Positions 21,614-34,981 of a stretch of 64,000 bases of DNA are shown here, piece by piece; position 1 is the first letter of the stretch; the number at the start of each line of letters is the position of its first letter. Under the pieces are notes generated by a model. The model worked only from the letters and a program-made list of their open reading frames with translations, was not told the DNA's origin and made no database searches. Made by a program: the position numbers and the translations under genes. This stretch comes from Epiperipatus broadwayi (lineage: Eukaryota; Onychophora; Udeonychophora; Euonychophora; Peripatidae): contig JAQFVV010012404.1 of assembly GCA_028023455.1 (NCBI GenBank), positions 12,945,421-13,009,420 of the forward strand, in the 5' to 3' direction.

Positions 21614-21620
<7 letters not shown>
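21510..21620 (+). mobile_element. Truncated second copy of the hammerhead unit
   Basis: Begins exactly at the predicted H7 cleavage site (TGGGAGTGAG) and repeats the first 110 bp or so of the preceding unit with almost no change, lacking the 47-bp duplication. It stops at TTTTGGACATA, where a (TA)n tract (21618-21653) takes over. Confidence 0.8.
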
Positions 21621-21656
<36 letters not shown>

Positions 21657-21659
21657 AGC

Positions 21660-23100
21660 CATATCCAAAAGTAAAATGATGTAATTATTATGTGAATCAT
21701 CACAGTAAAAGACCATTTTATGAAAGTAAAAGTGTTGTTATTTAATTCCCTATGGATGAAAGCTATTTCTAGAATTATGAATTGTCCTTTTGGAATTAGT
21801 TGTGATAATTATGATACCTTTAAGAATAACTTTTTTAAAAATTATTAGGGTATTAAATAATACAAAATATGGATAGTATTATTTGATTCCCTCATGTGGC
21901 AAAGATATGTGCTCTTTCTATACCTACATGCTGTCAAAATAGATTATTGCTATAGTTATATTGGTCTATTTTTTATTTTAATGATAATCATCAAAACAAT
22001 TTTTCCATGATATGCAATCATAAATGACACATGAAGGAGTCTGAATTTTATGCAGTATGAGAAGAGAATATTAGGTACATGTATACATATTTTACATAAT
22101 ACTTTATATTTTTTTAACAAGCACTTGCCGTTATACTTCCTATGAGAAATAACAATTGATCAGTGAATCAAGTGTATGTGGCCAAAAGTATTCTTTTTTT
22201 CCATGTCTTTTTTCAATATATTTTATTAATAAAACTTTATTAATAATTTTATCTTTTTATTATATGAGATAATTTAAGAATAAAAACAGAAAATTTTTTA
22301 ATAGATGAAAGTTAAAAAAAAGGATAACCAGTTTCATTTATTTATTATTATTCATTTTTTTTGAGAATGATTTGATATTTGATATTTGTAATTGATATTT
22401 AATTTTATAAAAAAAATACCTAAAAAAAAGCTTAGCTTTTAAATTTCATCTCATATTTCAAGTGGTTGATTTAGTTTTTTTTTGATATATGTTAATGAGA
22501 CAATGATTAGGAATATAAAAGTTCTTAATATATTTTTTATACATATGTGCATGGCACTTGATATTAGAAGAAAGAATTATTATAGATACAATAAACACCT
22601 CCATACTTCCCCATTCTTTTTAAATTCATATAAATAAAGATATAATAAAAGACAAATTTGATTTAAAGATATATTTAAAATCAGATAAAATAATTATAAT
22701 ATATATTTATTTATTAAGAGAATCATAATTAAATAGCATTTTATATATTTGATAATGTTTACAAGTTTATTTAATTAATGATAAGTTATCTGAGTTATTC
22801 CTTCCATGTAATGGTAAAAAAATTATATGTATTTAAGGTGTATATTAGAGATGACATATTTTATGTTTAAATAGTTATTTAAATGTTTGCAAGTAGAAAA
22901 TATATAGATATTGAGGATTTCACTTAACCCAATTTTTATTCATTTCGAATTATTTTTATGACAATGTTTATATTAAACAAAATATATTTGACTTATCTAC
23001 ACAATTATTTTAATATTTCTATCATAAGTCTGGTTTTCAACGGAAAACCACTAAATCAAGTTGTACTTTTTAATGAAAACTAGTACTTTGATTGAAATAA
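21660..23100. other. Intergenic AT-rich sequence
   Basis: Nothing supported. Mostly unique A/T-biased sequence with short homopolymer runs. Confidence 0.5.
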
Positions 23101-23105
23101 TAGAA

Positions 23106-24242
23106 CTACTACACTCTGAAAATAAGACCTAATAAGAAAATAAGCCCTGGCATGATTTTTTTGAAAGCTTAAAATATAAGCCCTATCCCAAATATAAACC
23201 CTAATTAAAATTTTCAGCCACGTAGATGGTCAATGGATATATTGAATTATAATGAACATATAAATAGAAAATATTACTGACATTAATGCTTTAAGTAAAT
23301 GGTTATGGTTCTTTTGTATTTTCCGGTTAACAATTTTCATCAAATATAAATCTATCTATCTAGAAAAACAATTTATTTATCATTAGAGTATATTTTTGGA
23401 CAATTTATAACTTCATTTATTTATTTCTAGGTATTTACTTTTTTATAATTAATAGTTAGATTTAGAATACTTGATTTTGTTGTAAAATTTTATCATGGTA
23501 GCTTTTAAATATTCAAGATAAAAAAATGGTCTGATTTCTTAAACATTTTTTTTTACTCCTAAAAGATTTTATTAAAGTAATGAAAATGATTTTAATAATC
23601 AAAGTTTAGTTTAAGTTGAAGCATCAATCCCTCTTTTTTTCTTTTAAAAAAAAAGTTTTTAAAAAGAACACTCAAGCAGAAATATTACAAGTAATTTGGA
23701 AAGTGTTGACAATGTGAGCACTTGATAACAGATGGTTGTAGTTGTGTTATTTGTGAATCATAATTTAATACACCTTATATTATAATTGACACACTTAATG
23801 TGCATGTGTGAAATACAAAAATATTTTCTAAATATTTGTGCTTGCACTTTTTTATTGCTTTTGTATGGACAAAGTATTTTTGTCTGTAATCATTTTTCTT
23901 ACCATTCCTGTCTTGCAAGTCTTCAATTAACACTTGATTTAATGATAAATTTAAACAGAATAATATTTTGATTGTGAGATAAGATGAGTACAAAAAAGGA
24001 GCTATTTCAGTGAGTACAAGAAAAGAATTGTGAGGAACTCTTGGGGTAAGAATCATAGGAGTAAGAATCATACAGTTCTCTGTAAAGAGAAGTACTCGAA
24101 TAAATTTACATTTTTGTATTTGAATAAATGTAGATTTTGATACATGAAAAACAAGACATTCTCTGAAAATAAGCCTTGTAGTGACTTGTGGAGCAAAAAT
24201 TAATATAAGATCAGGTCTTATTATTGGGGTAATATGGTCCAT
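23106..24242. repeat. DNA-transposon ends with the AAAATAAGACCT motif
   Basis: CTCTGAAAATAAGACCTAAT (from 23115) and a 120-bp block at 24122-24242 share AAAATAAGCCYT. The second block ends in GGTCTTATTATTGGGGTAAT, whose complement (CCCCAATAATAAGACC) mirrors its own start, giving a small inverted-repeat element with TAATATAAG inside. This motif is familiar to me from widespread DNA-transposon MITEs of animals. Whether the two blocks are ends of one element or two insertions is unclear. Confidence 0.45.
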
Positions 24243-25029
24243 GGATGAGAAAATGTATTTTGTTTTTTTATATATTTTATTTAGTTAGTTTATACTTTTT
24301 ATTGTTTCCATAAATATATATAGATCAAAAGTCACCTTAGCAAAATTTTTAAAGACACTGTACTGTTGACTAACTAGAGCATTGTTTTATTGGTTTTGTA
24401 AGTAAAGTTCATATATTTGTTATAATTATAGTCAGACAGGAAATAAATAAATTAACCTAAAACTGTAAACACTAGAAAACTTCATCTGCAAAACATGCAT
24501 TTAAATTCTCATTAAACTAATATATGTTAATTTATGCAGATTATAAAAGTGGTCTAAAACTGCAGAAATCTGTGTATTCTGTGTGTGAATAGAGAAACAT
24601 AAAAGGAAGGACTTACAAGTGCTCATGATGTATATTAAACATGTGTGTGAAGAAGCTTAAGTCACATCTTAAGATAAATTAGTCTGTACATAAAGATGAT
24701 CATATTAATTGCTAAGAAGATTAGTCAATATATTAAATTCCTTCTACTAATATCTATTTGTTTTATTTCAATTAATAAACTCATGTTGTTAAATCTAAAT
24801 TTTCATGTTGAGTTATTACTATATTAATTTCAACAATGAGTACTCAGTTAATATTGCCAATAATATCCTTAATTATATAGCAGACTGACATAGTCAATAT
24901 TTAAAGCAAAATTAGAACATTTGTTGAAGACATAACAGATTAGTTCATCTCTGCAGTTTTTAAAATTCCTGCACGTTACTATAGCCAATCAACAAAACAG
25001 AATAATGACACTGCAAAATAATTCCATTA

Positions 25030-25640
25030 GTGAATTTGATATCAAATTTTTGTGGAGCATATCAAAAAATCACATCCTCATCAATAATACTGTGGATGAC
25101 AAATTATAAGTAACAGTGTGAATGAGGATGTCTGGGATAGAGATACTGCAAATAGCCAACTGACTCTCCAAAATGAAAACTCCTGAAAAAGTATCTTATC
25201 AAGAATTAAAAGAGAAGTTGACTACATATTTTAAGCCTACAACATCAAAACTAGTATCATGTTTTAGATTTAGAAACAGAAACCAGGCACCACATGAGAA
25301 AATTTCAAGATAACATGGGATTACAAACACTAGCTAAAGAGCTCAACATTAACACCAAACCAGATGAGATATTTTTTGATCAACTATTTATATGACACAA
25401 GTCCTATTAAGTAAATCTTAACTAATTAATATAAACTTACAATACAAAAATGTTTAGTTTATGAACTGGTACTAGAAAATGCTGCAGAATTCCAAATTAA
25501 TACAAATGTGAAGAAACCTCAATAACTGTAAATAAATTGGAAGCGGAAAGTTCAAATTGCAGAATTACAAGACATGTTAGTACTGTGGTGAAAAAGGCCA
25601 TTTGAAGAAAAACTGTAAATTTATAAAAGAATAATGCTTT
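25030..25640 (+). pseudogene. Second Ty3/gypsy gag with CCHC zinc knuckle, decayed
   Basis: The frame reads PEKVSYQELKEKLTTYFKP then SCFRFRNRNQAPHEKIS (about 25176-25300), the typical capsid block of a Mag/K02A2.6-type gypsy gag. After stops and shifts a zinc knuckle appears near 25575-25620: C-x2-C-x4-H-x4-C, read as YCGEKGHLKKNCKF with a stop codon inside the first spacer. It differs from the gag at 9.2 kb, so two gypsy lineages are present. No protease or pol follows; about 25650 onward is unrecognised sequence. Confidence 0.65.
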
Positions 25641-25649
25641 GTGGAAAAA

Positions 25650-27410
25650 TAAAATATTTATAATAAGCTTATCTAAACAAAGAGAAAAGGATTTAAAATG
25701 AACTACATCTGAATTCCAAATCAAGGGGAGGGATTGGCAAAAGAAAACTAGCATTAAAAAATAAAAATGTAGCTAATAGCCATACTCCTGAATATATAGC
25801 AGGCACTCGTAAACAAATAAGACTATCTTAACTTCAGAAAAAAAAGCATCTCTCTTCCCATCGCAAAGATAAAAATAGAAAAAAAATCTTTATATACTTG
25901 ACATACTTTTCATAATAAAAATAGATTAGTATTATATTTTCTGTGCTGCATTGAGTAAAAATTGAAAATCATAGCAGAAAATTGACAATGGCATAAGAAG
26001 CTAATGCTAACTTAGTTCATACTAATCTCAGATCGCAAGAATAGAGAAAGAGGGAGGGGGAGGATAGAAAAAAAAAGGCAGATAGGAAATATATTTTATA
26101 AGTAATCGAGAAACAGAATAGTCATTTTAAAAATCACAGCGATTATTTGTCGTTAACCTTTATATATGATCATTTTATTATTTTACAAGAGTGAAACATA
26201 TTCTTACTTTGAGTTCAGATCCAGTGTATATATATTATCTTACATGTGTGCACAAAATGCATAACAGAAATATGAAGTATTTTAAAAGTGAAGAAAATCT
26301 AGTTGATGAAGGATTAACTTTTAGCTATTAATTAAGATTTTTTTTATTTTAAAAATCTTCTATTAACTAGGAAAAATAAAGACTAAACAAAAATGAGTGA
26401 TTTAAATATGTAAATATACATTCAAAACAAAAACGATCTATATGTATATTATTATCATATAATTAAAAAGTTAGTGAATATTTGCAATGCAAATGAATAT
26501 ATTTTGAGCAACAGATTGTGGAATTACATGAACAAAATGAATGTTGTATTGAATATATATACCTCTGGAGCAAATTCTGTTAATAAAAAAATGCAATAAA
26601 GTAATCAAAATCTACCTCTTCTCCCCATTAAAAGTTTTACATTTTAAAATTTGTAACCAAAATATAACTTCAAAATAGATAATTGTGCAATCAATTTTTG
26701 ATAGACATAAAGATATATAGATTCAGAACATTGTCAAATTTTAAAGAATATTTATTAACACGGAAGAATAGTTAATGAAATTAGGCACTAATACTCTCTA
26801 TATAGTGTTCTTATTTTCACCTAGAAAATACAATAAAACAACTTAATATTGAGAATATATAAAATGGAGATCCTCTCCAAGTCAATTGTTCAATGCAACA
26901 TTAATATAATTGTATTTCAAGTGATTAACATATCTCTTAAAATTAATGTATTTACATTGATTATTGATAGAATGCATTCTAATAATATGGCTATTTCTGT
27001 TTCAAATTACCTTATTATTATCCATTGAAGATTATTCAAATGATATTGGGACAGTCAGATCATATTTATGTGTGCATTATTTACAAACCTTCCAATACAA
27101 GCTGGCCTTACTTTCCACTTCCAGATTTTCATGCGCTGTCTGTATTTATAGGAGTTTTAATTTTCATAGTTATTTTTTGAAACAGATAAATGAGGCATAA
27201 GGACCTTGTAAACTTTTAGAATGAATAAATTTAAATAACATGCAATTATTTTGCAATGCCAGACAAGGAAGAACATTTTTTAATTAGAATGAAAACAAAA
27301 ACAATTCCTGATTTATGTTTTGACAAAAATGTTTTAGCATTAACTGTTGATTATTGACATTGAATAGTCAACATAAACCAAGTCTTGGAATCCACATTTT
27401 TATAATTGAA
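25650..27410. other. Intergenic AT-rich sequence
   Basis: No supported feature. A purine-rich patch (AGAAAGAGGGAGGGGGAGGA, about 26044-26063) is the only compositional landmark. Confidence 0.45.
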
Positions 27411-27419
27411 ATCCATCCT

Positions 27420-29270
27420 GTTCAAAGATGGTATTTAAGGGAAACTAATTGGGGTAGATATAGTGGATATATTAAAAAAGAGACTTTCTTCAATTTCCTT
27501 TTGCTATGATAGTTTTAACAAACTTAAAATAACAGTTGTCAAAAACAGAAACTAATTCATTCTGGATCAGAACAAAACCAAAATAGTTATACCTAATTTT
27601 TGTCTAATAATGATCTGGAAATTGCTGGCAATCTTTTAAAATCACTAGATGATATGAGAAGAGAGAAAGGCACACCAGGAAGAAATCAAACTTTACAAAA
27701 TGTAATCATAAGGATTGGCCATTTTAATAAAAACTTGATGGATGTAAAACTGTTTCTAAAAGGGACTACTGCCCTTACTGCTTGTGACTTTATCTATCTT
27801 ATATGGTGGACATGTAAACCCCAAATTAATAGAATGAGAAAAATCGTCATTAGAACAGAATAGCAAGCTTCTCTTTCACAATGGTTCTCTAATATTGATG
27901 AACTTGAATTTATATCTGACTGCTTTAATTCCAGAAAGGCTCCAGGAACAGACAGTGTACTTGGATAGATTTAAAAAAGTGTAAGATGTAAAGTTAAAGT
28001 TTGGCTGACAAAAATATTAAATAATATTATTCATTAAGAAACTATTTCAAAAGTGACATATAAGAAAAATGATAGCAGTTTTAAAATTAAATAAACCTAG
28101 CAATGATCTCCCAAATTACCACCAAATGTCATTATTATATATTCCCTGAAAGCTTTTGAAGGTAATTATATTAACAAGAATTTTGATAATAGTTGAGATC
28201 CATCTATAAAAAAGTTGATTCATATTAAAAAATACTTTCAAAATAAAATAAAAACTGGTACTACTTTAATTCTTTGATATTAGCTTATGATTCTTTTTGA
28301 AAAAATAGTTTTTCAAAATTCTCTAAAATTCTTAAATGCAGGAAAGTAATTAATTTAGTTAACAAAGTGCTTTCCATTAGAAAATTTCAAGTAATACTAA
28401 ATGATAATCGTAGTAGGTAAAAAATTTAACCAAGTAATCTTCCTCAAGATTCAGCCATCTCACCTATTCAATAATCTTCCTGAAATAAAATTCAGGGAAT
28501 TGCTTTGACTTCTCAAAAAAAAATCCTTTCTTGAAATAGAAAAGTTACTTAATAAGAATATGAAAAGATTATAAAATCTTTTTTAAAGTTATGTTTTATT
28601 TCAAATTCAGTAAAGGTACTATGCTCAATTTTTTGTCTAAACAATAGAAAACATCTTGTAATCTGAATATAACTACTTGTAATAGTAGACTGAAATTCAG
28701 TTATATCTCATGGTATTTAGGTTGGATTGTATAGCTTTCATGAAAAATTAGATAACATTGGTTTGATTATGATGCAAATACTTTATAGACATCTTTCTTA
28801 ACATTAGCATATTCTGTTGATGAATATTGCAAAACTGTTTGGAGAAAATGTTTCACACTAAATTTCTGGCTATTTAATTAGATATTTCCATGAGAAATAT
28901 TACTAATACTTTGAACTCTGTATTATTGCAATGGTTTTATTTTCTTTCACACATTCCTTTACCAGAAGAGACATTGCTTTACTGAAAACATATACAAAAC
29001 TCTTAAATAAATCAGCTTTGCCAATTATTTAAGATATAGTTTTTCTATTTAAGACTTGTCTCAAATCAAACTTCCCTCTTTGAATGTTCAAATAAAAATC
29101 TACAATTGAAGAATTGTGGCATAAAAATTGAATTCTTATAAGTATCCCAAATAAATTTCTCAAGATCTGATAATAAAACCAACTGTATTTGATCTTTATA
29201 AATATTAACTGATGTCTTCTCAATAAATTCAGGACAATTCATAGTTATCACACTTACTTGATTTCTAAAT
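27420..29270 (+). pseudogene. Jockey-like LINE ORF2 remnant
   Basis: A long decayed ORF2. An 87-codon open stretch (27600-27860) precedes the reverse transcriptase. NSRKAPGTDSVLG (about 27930-27966) matches the KAPGxD block. LPPNVIIIYSLKAFEG (about 28110-28160) matches the RPISLLS...KxFE block. FSKILKCRKVINLVNKVLS (about 28314-28370) and a NGLPQGS-like block follow. LAYSVDEYCKTVW (28804-28842) is the connection motif near the C-terminus, followed by a FYFLSHIPLPEE block (about 28934-28970). The YxDD box was not found. Every block is in order on the plus strand but separated by stops and shifts. The 5' end and any endonuclease are missing. Confidence 0.65.
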
Positions 29271-29469
29271 GAAATTTAACAGCCACTGATGTAGCAAAGA
29301 TAAACTAGAAACCATATAATTGGGTGACTGTATAATCTATGGTTCCAATAACAGAATTGAAAGACTTAATAAAGCCATCAGTGAATCAATTTCTTGATTA
29401 GAATTTCTGCAAGTTTCTTTGTGATGTTTTGTCAATAATTAAGTGGTTAAAATCCATACACTAAATAAA

Positions 29470-30190
29470 TAAATAATGATAACATTAAGAAGATTAACAT
29501 TGATAAAGGTGTAATTCTGATTTTATATTTCTAAAACTTTTTATCTACATTTTAAATGAATCAAGCCATCTAAATTTTGTAAATGATGTGATTATTTCAC
29601 AAATTATTGCTTCAGAGTTTCAGGAAATATTGCAAGAGTTATCAGTATGAAAGCAAAAAAGAATAGAACTAAAATAATAAAAAGACTAAATTAATTTTCA
29701 ATGAGTTTCACAAAAAAGGAATATAAAAATTGATAGTAATGAACTAGAAGAAATTAGCAGCTAAAAATATCTAATGGTAGAATTAATTTTGGATGGAGTA
29801 CTTTTGGGAGACCGAACTTAATACTCAAAGAAAATATGCTTATGTGTTTAAAAAGAAAGATTTTTAATAGATGTGTTTTATCAATATTTGCATGTAAATA
29901 TTAAATTTGGACACTTATAAGAACAACATGAATAGATGTATGTTGAGAGTCATTGACATCATTGAAAGAATTAAGAGGTTGAAATAGAGTGGGAATAGAA
30001 ATATTGCTAAAAGAGAAAACAATAGATGGACAGTAAACTGGATTCCAAGAAATTTTAATATATCTAAAAAATGACACATGAGATGGTGGTTAAGATAAGA
30101 AAAGTTGCTGCTGATGTGGAAAAGAAAAGCTATAAATTGGAGAAACTGAATCAAATTTGAAGAGATTTTAATTTTGCAGTACTTTAAGCT
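29470..30190 (+). pseudogene. RTE-like LINE (endonuclease/reverse transcriptase) C-terminal remnant
   Basis: Starts in the reverse-transcriptase palm. LKLFIYILNESSHLNFVNDVIIS (about 29532-29600; the catalytic box reads F-V-N-D where active enzymes have FADD) is followed by EFQEILQELS and IKIDSNELEEIS (about 29727-29762). GWSTFGRPNLILKENMLMCL (about 29796-29855) and KRKIFNRCVLSIF are next, then DIIERIKRLK and NNRWTVNWIPRNF (about 30019-30057). This order is the C-terminal half of the endonuclease-reverse transcriptases common in invertebrate RTE-like elements. It lies directly behind the jockey-like LINE, so either can be nested in the other's debris. Confidence 0.7.
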
Positions 30191-30199
30191 AATGAAACC

Positions 30200-31740
30200 A
30201 TTACAATGCATATTTAATAAGTTATACAAAATCATATACAAAAGAAATATAAGTTTTGTTAATGCTACTCAAAAACTTCCTTGTTTTAATATCAAACATG
30301 AGATAGTTTCTCAGAAGGTCACATAACATTGAATCATTGCAACTTAAGCATAGAAATTCCATTCAGTTGTCTAAATTAAGATCTTACTTTTTACTTTATT
30401 TTAGCTGAGAATGAATTCAGAAATTTTGAATTCTTGAGTCTGAAATTCTATCACTGTCCTAATCTGTTCAAGGAAATAAATTCTTTTTTTAAGAATTTCA
30501 TAAAAATCAGATTTTTCCAGCAATATTTTAGATGAATTTAATCTTAACTTCTATCTTATTCCAAGATGCTAGCTGATAAACTTTTTTAAATTTTGTACTA
30601 TTTCTTTTTTTTGTAAGTAGTAAATTTTACTTTATAACAATTACTTTATATAGGTATCTTTCTCAGGAAAAAAAGTAGGCTTTTAATAAAAAATATTACT
30701 TTAGAAGTGTTATCTTCTGATTACATTCTGAATACTAATGAAAAAATAATCAAAAGGTTTGTTCCTTAGAGTTTATCTGAAAAGGCTACATGAAGTTTAA
30801 ATGCCAAAAGTGACAGAATTGATCTACCATCTATTGACTTTGATCTCTAAGATTGGTTTAAATTATTTAGGGGTTGATAATAAAAAAATGACATAATAAA
30901 AGTTATATATTTTTTGGGTTTACAATAAAATTCTGATTATATGATTGTATTAATTAGTAACAATTTTTTTCCAAAGAAAGCATTTTAAATTGCTTTTCAA
31001 TGAGGCTCAAAGTTTTTTGTTTTTTTAAATTGTGGCATGAGAAGAGATAGCTTTAACTTTATTAAACCATTTTTATAATTTATTTAAAAACCTAATGGAC
31101 CTGGGTGGGTTTTTTAAATTGGTTGCTCCAAAAATTTTTTTTAAAGATTTAATGTAAAAAGTTTGTGAAAGCACATTTTTAAAAACTTAATTATCATCAA
31201 CATTATCAGTCACTCATAAATATATGCCATTTATCTAACTTCAGAAAATAAAAAAAGAAACAAAACTGAAAGACAAAAAATTCAAAATTAGATGAGCTTT
31301 GCAACTGTACATAACAAATCTGTAACCCATATATATATCACATGCTGGTTTATCTTTCAATGCTATCTCTTTTTTTATAATGATAAGCTTTGTTTGTCTT
31401 AAAGGGTTACAAGAGTTTACATAGCACATGGGCAATCCATAGTTGTAGGTTTACGTATATAAAAATTGATTTATTATTTTATACTGAATTACAGGAATTT
31501 TACATACTGTGGATTAGTTACATGATTTTGCATAGTTTGGGTTGCTTTGGCTACATGATTAATCTGTAGTTGTAGATTTACTTATGTAAAAGTTTTTTTT
31601 TTTGTTTTAATCAAATTTTGTTTATTTTAAATTCAAAATAACAATATATTTCTTTACTATAGGAAAAGTCTCATTTCTTATTTAACAATAGGTACTTTCT
31701 ATTTTTTTTAATTAAAATAATAATATTAATCATTTCCATG
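30200..31740. other. Intergenic sequence with a small tandem duplication
   Basis: No gene supported. AGTTGTAGGTTTACGTAT at 31441 recurs as AGTTGTAGATTTACTTAT at about 31568, with similar sequence after each, a diverged duplication about 127 bp apart. Confidence 0.45.
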
Positions 31741-31759
31741 ATATCTATTCAAGTATGAA

Positions 31760-33520
31760 AGGGATCTGCCTTAGGGAGGTAAATCAATTAGCTTCCATGT
31801 GGCATCATAGATATAGGAGGAGGCCAAATTCTGGTCCCTTTTCTGATTTTTTTTCCATTTTGTCAATGTATAAATCAAGAGGGCACTCTAGGGTATGATT
31901 AAAGGTGAGCCAGTACTGGGTGTACCATAATCAAAACAATAAGAATGTTGATGAGTGTATCTCTGGGATGGATCCACACAGTATATTGTCAATGAGAGTA
32001 GATAAGGAATGCTTTTTGTCATTTAGTATGGATATAAGATCTCTGTAGGGTTGAAAGGAAATACAGTAGCAGAGGAGGTGAAGAAAAGTTTCCTCTTCTC
32101 TGAGGCATAGGGTGCAAGTGGAATTTATGTTTGAGAATCCTCAGCAATGTACAAGAAAATGTTTAGTAGGCAATGCGTTGAGGTTTATCTTCAACAGGAA
32201 GTCAAAGAATTTGGGTTCAAGAAACCATCGCTTAAATTTCTTGATTAGCAGATGGTTGTTAAACTGGAGGAGAGTTGATCCTGCAAAAACATCAGGATTA
32301 AGGATGTAGTATGCTTGCCAGAAATTAATTTTTATCGAGGATGGCTTGTTAGAAAGAATAGTAAATTTGAAGATAATACCTTTTCTGTAATAGAACATTA
32401 CTTTTTTAAAAGACTAACACTTTTCTAACTGAAACTCTCTTCTGTATTTTATTCTTAACATTATTTTTCCAAAGAAAGCTGTTAATATTCTATTTCTTTA
32501 GATTGTCTTTGAGATAGTATTTATAATTAAAAGAGATTTACCTCTGTCATGAAATAAAGATCAAGTTTGTGATAAAATGTTTAGACTATTATCATTTATT
32601 CTCTACATGATCAATCCAATGAGAATATGCAATTACAATAATAGATTTAATAGCATCAAATCCAGAAAACTGAAGAACGCCATTGATTATTTTTATAATT
32701 TTATCATCTTATTTTAGAATGCAATTTTTTTAGAATGAAATTTTTTTTATACCTTTGTATTAGATTGATAAGTTTCTACCCAATAAATTGGATAAAATAA
32801 TAGTTTTATATGTATTATAATTAATATCATTAAGATAAAAGACCTTCATATTTTAATTTTTTAAATGTATCAGAGTCACATCAAAGTTCAGGTTATTCCA
32901 CAATGTCAAAGTTAAATTTTTTATATACAACATTCTCAAGATACTTAAATTGATTGACATTTTTAAGCTGATAAATATCCAAGATATGAAATTTATTTTA
33001 ACATTATTAGTTGATATGATTTGAGTTATTTTGACTATTAATTACTAAATCAAAGTCTTTATAGATTTCATTTAAGACATTAAGGACACTATATAGATTA
33101 TAGAAGCCAAGTTTTCTTTTTTAAATGAGTTTAATTAAAAATTGCATTATCAGATCATCTCAACTTGATGTCTACTTTAAGAAATCATTTGTCAATTATT
33201 TCAAAGATTACAGTTATAAAAATGTAAAACAAAATTGAAGATAGTACTCATATATTATTCTTATTAAACACAATTTTCATTTCAAATTTCTTAGATTTGT
33301 ACTTTTTCCATGCTCAAGCTAAATAATATGAATAAATTGCTTATAACATTTTTCAGTAGTTATCAGGAAAAAAATGTTCAATAGAGCTTGTTGATTCATT
33401 AGAAGCATATATGAGTATTGTGTCATCATGAATTTATGAGTCAAAACAAAAGTCTTTGAAAATTCTTTTGATGTAGTGGATCATAATGATGTTGTAGGAC
33501 AATTAGTGAAGTCTTTTTAA
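31760..33520 (-). pseudogene. LINE ORF2 remnant with C-terminal zinc-binding domain
   Basis: Read on the minus strand. HDDTILIYASNESTSSIEHF (about 33435-33375) is the reverse-transcriptase catalytic box with both aspartates. Downstream, FEMKIVFNKNNI corresponds to the block just after the palm. Near the end, an 85-codon open stretch (32398-32141) holds INLNALPTKHFL and is followed by CTLCLREEETFLHLLCYC (about 32120-32065), the zinc-binding C-x2-C...H...C module seen at the C-terminus of many LINE polymerases. Opposite strand to the LINE remnants at 27.4-30.2 kb. It would have copied LINE RNA at a nicked target; this copy is broken. Confidence 0.65.
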
Positions 33521-34981
33521 TGTTCTTTATTTCTGTAATTTAGAATAGCAGAGACATTCTTAAGATTATGTAGCACAACATTATATATTAACTACGTTTA
33601 TATAATAATTCCTGAGTATAACACATTACATATGCTTGTGTAAATGTACTGTATCTCAGTTCCTTTATAATTTTTGCTTAAATAAATTGTTCATGATAAT
33701 CAAACTGTATTTTGCAAAAATTTAGTATCAGATTATTTGCAAGAAGCAGTGCCATTATTTCCTGAAATTATGAGCCAAAGTTTACAGTTCCTACCAAAAA
33801 TGTATTAAAATGTTAAAAAAAAAACAATAAACATTTAAAAAAAAAAAAAGTATTGATATACATGAAATCAGAGCTGCATATAAAGTCTGCAGGTTTGTGC
33901 ACAATTAAAACATTAAAATAAAATGAAATTTTATAATTCATAAAATCCTTATTATAATTCCTTAATTATTCATTTTTTTCTTTTCTTTTTCTTTTATCTT
34001 GATTTGAATTAATTTAAAAACCAATTTCACGAATATATTTGTAAATATCCTGAAATTAATAATTTGTTTTAACCAAAACAAAATTTTAAGCATAGTATAG
34101 TGGTTATCATTTTTCATGTTTTCATTATGCACATTTTTTTGTAATCAGAATTGGTTTAATTATAGAATAACTTGATAAAACCTTAAAAAATAAACCCCGT
34201 GCCATTGCTTAACTTAAAAAATATGTATACTAACACAAAAAAATACCACAATGATTTTAAAATGTTACACAAGAGGTTGTCAAAACTTTTAGAAAAAATT
34301 ATTCAGTAATTTTCTACTTTTAAATAAAAACTATAGTGTAAATAAAAAGTTAGTGAAGATTAAATAAAAAAAAGAATATATTAATCATTTGCTAAACAAA
34401 TTTAAACAAGACAGTGTCTTTTTTATTTTTTAATATTTTTTTATTTTTTAAAACTAAGCAGGAATAAATTGATGAAATCAACCATCAGCAGAGGTTATAT
34501 TATAAAACAATTTTTAAATATCAAATTTGAGACACAAAACTTTTTATTATATTTAAAGTATTAAAAGATAAAAGATTAATGGTAATACCTCTACAATAAT
34601 TGGTTTACTAATTATTTGAAAATAAATTATAAAAAGACATCATACTTACAATGAAGAATGATTTTAAATGTGAAAATAAGCTCGTGGGAGTGGTAAAAAA
34701 AATAAAACTCTAATTTGCATATACTTTGACACAAAGGATTTTGCTGAGAGAATGTATTGTTTGATGATCACTCTAAGGGTCAATTATTAAATAGTTTTAT
34801 TGATTTTTTTGTTATAAAAGGTAAAATGACAAATTAACATATATTGAATTATTTTTTTTTTATATTGAATTATTAATTAAAAAATATAAAGAAATTAACA
34901 TTTTTAAAAAGCAGCAAAGTCAAAGTACTTTAGTCCAGTTCCCATAGGCTTGTTGGCTTTCATTCTTTGTTCTTTGATGTC

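Noticed and set aside
23775-24242. 155-codon open frame on the minus strand, the longest in the window
   Set aside because: Its N-terminal third is the 24122-24242 transposon end read through, it contains a small repeat-derived duplication (MILTP twice), and no domain is recognisable. Chance openness is more likely than a gene.
33430-33500. Plus-strand peptide resembling a reverse-transcriptase block (FDVVDHNDVV)
   Set aside because: The minus strand of the same place gives the catalytic box (HDDTILIYAS) and the surrounding blocks in order, so the plus-strand likeness is accidental.
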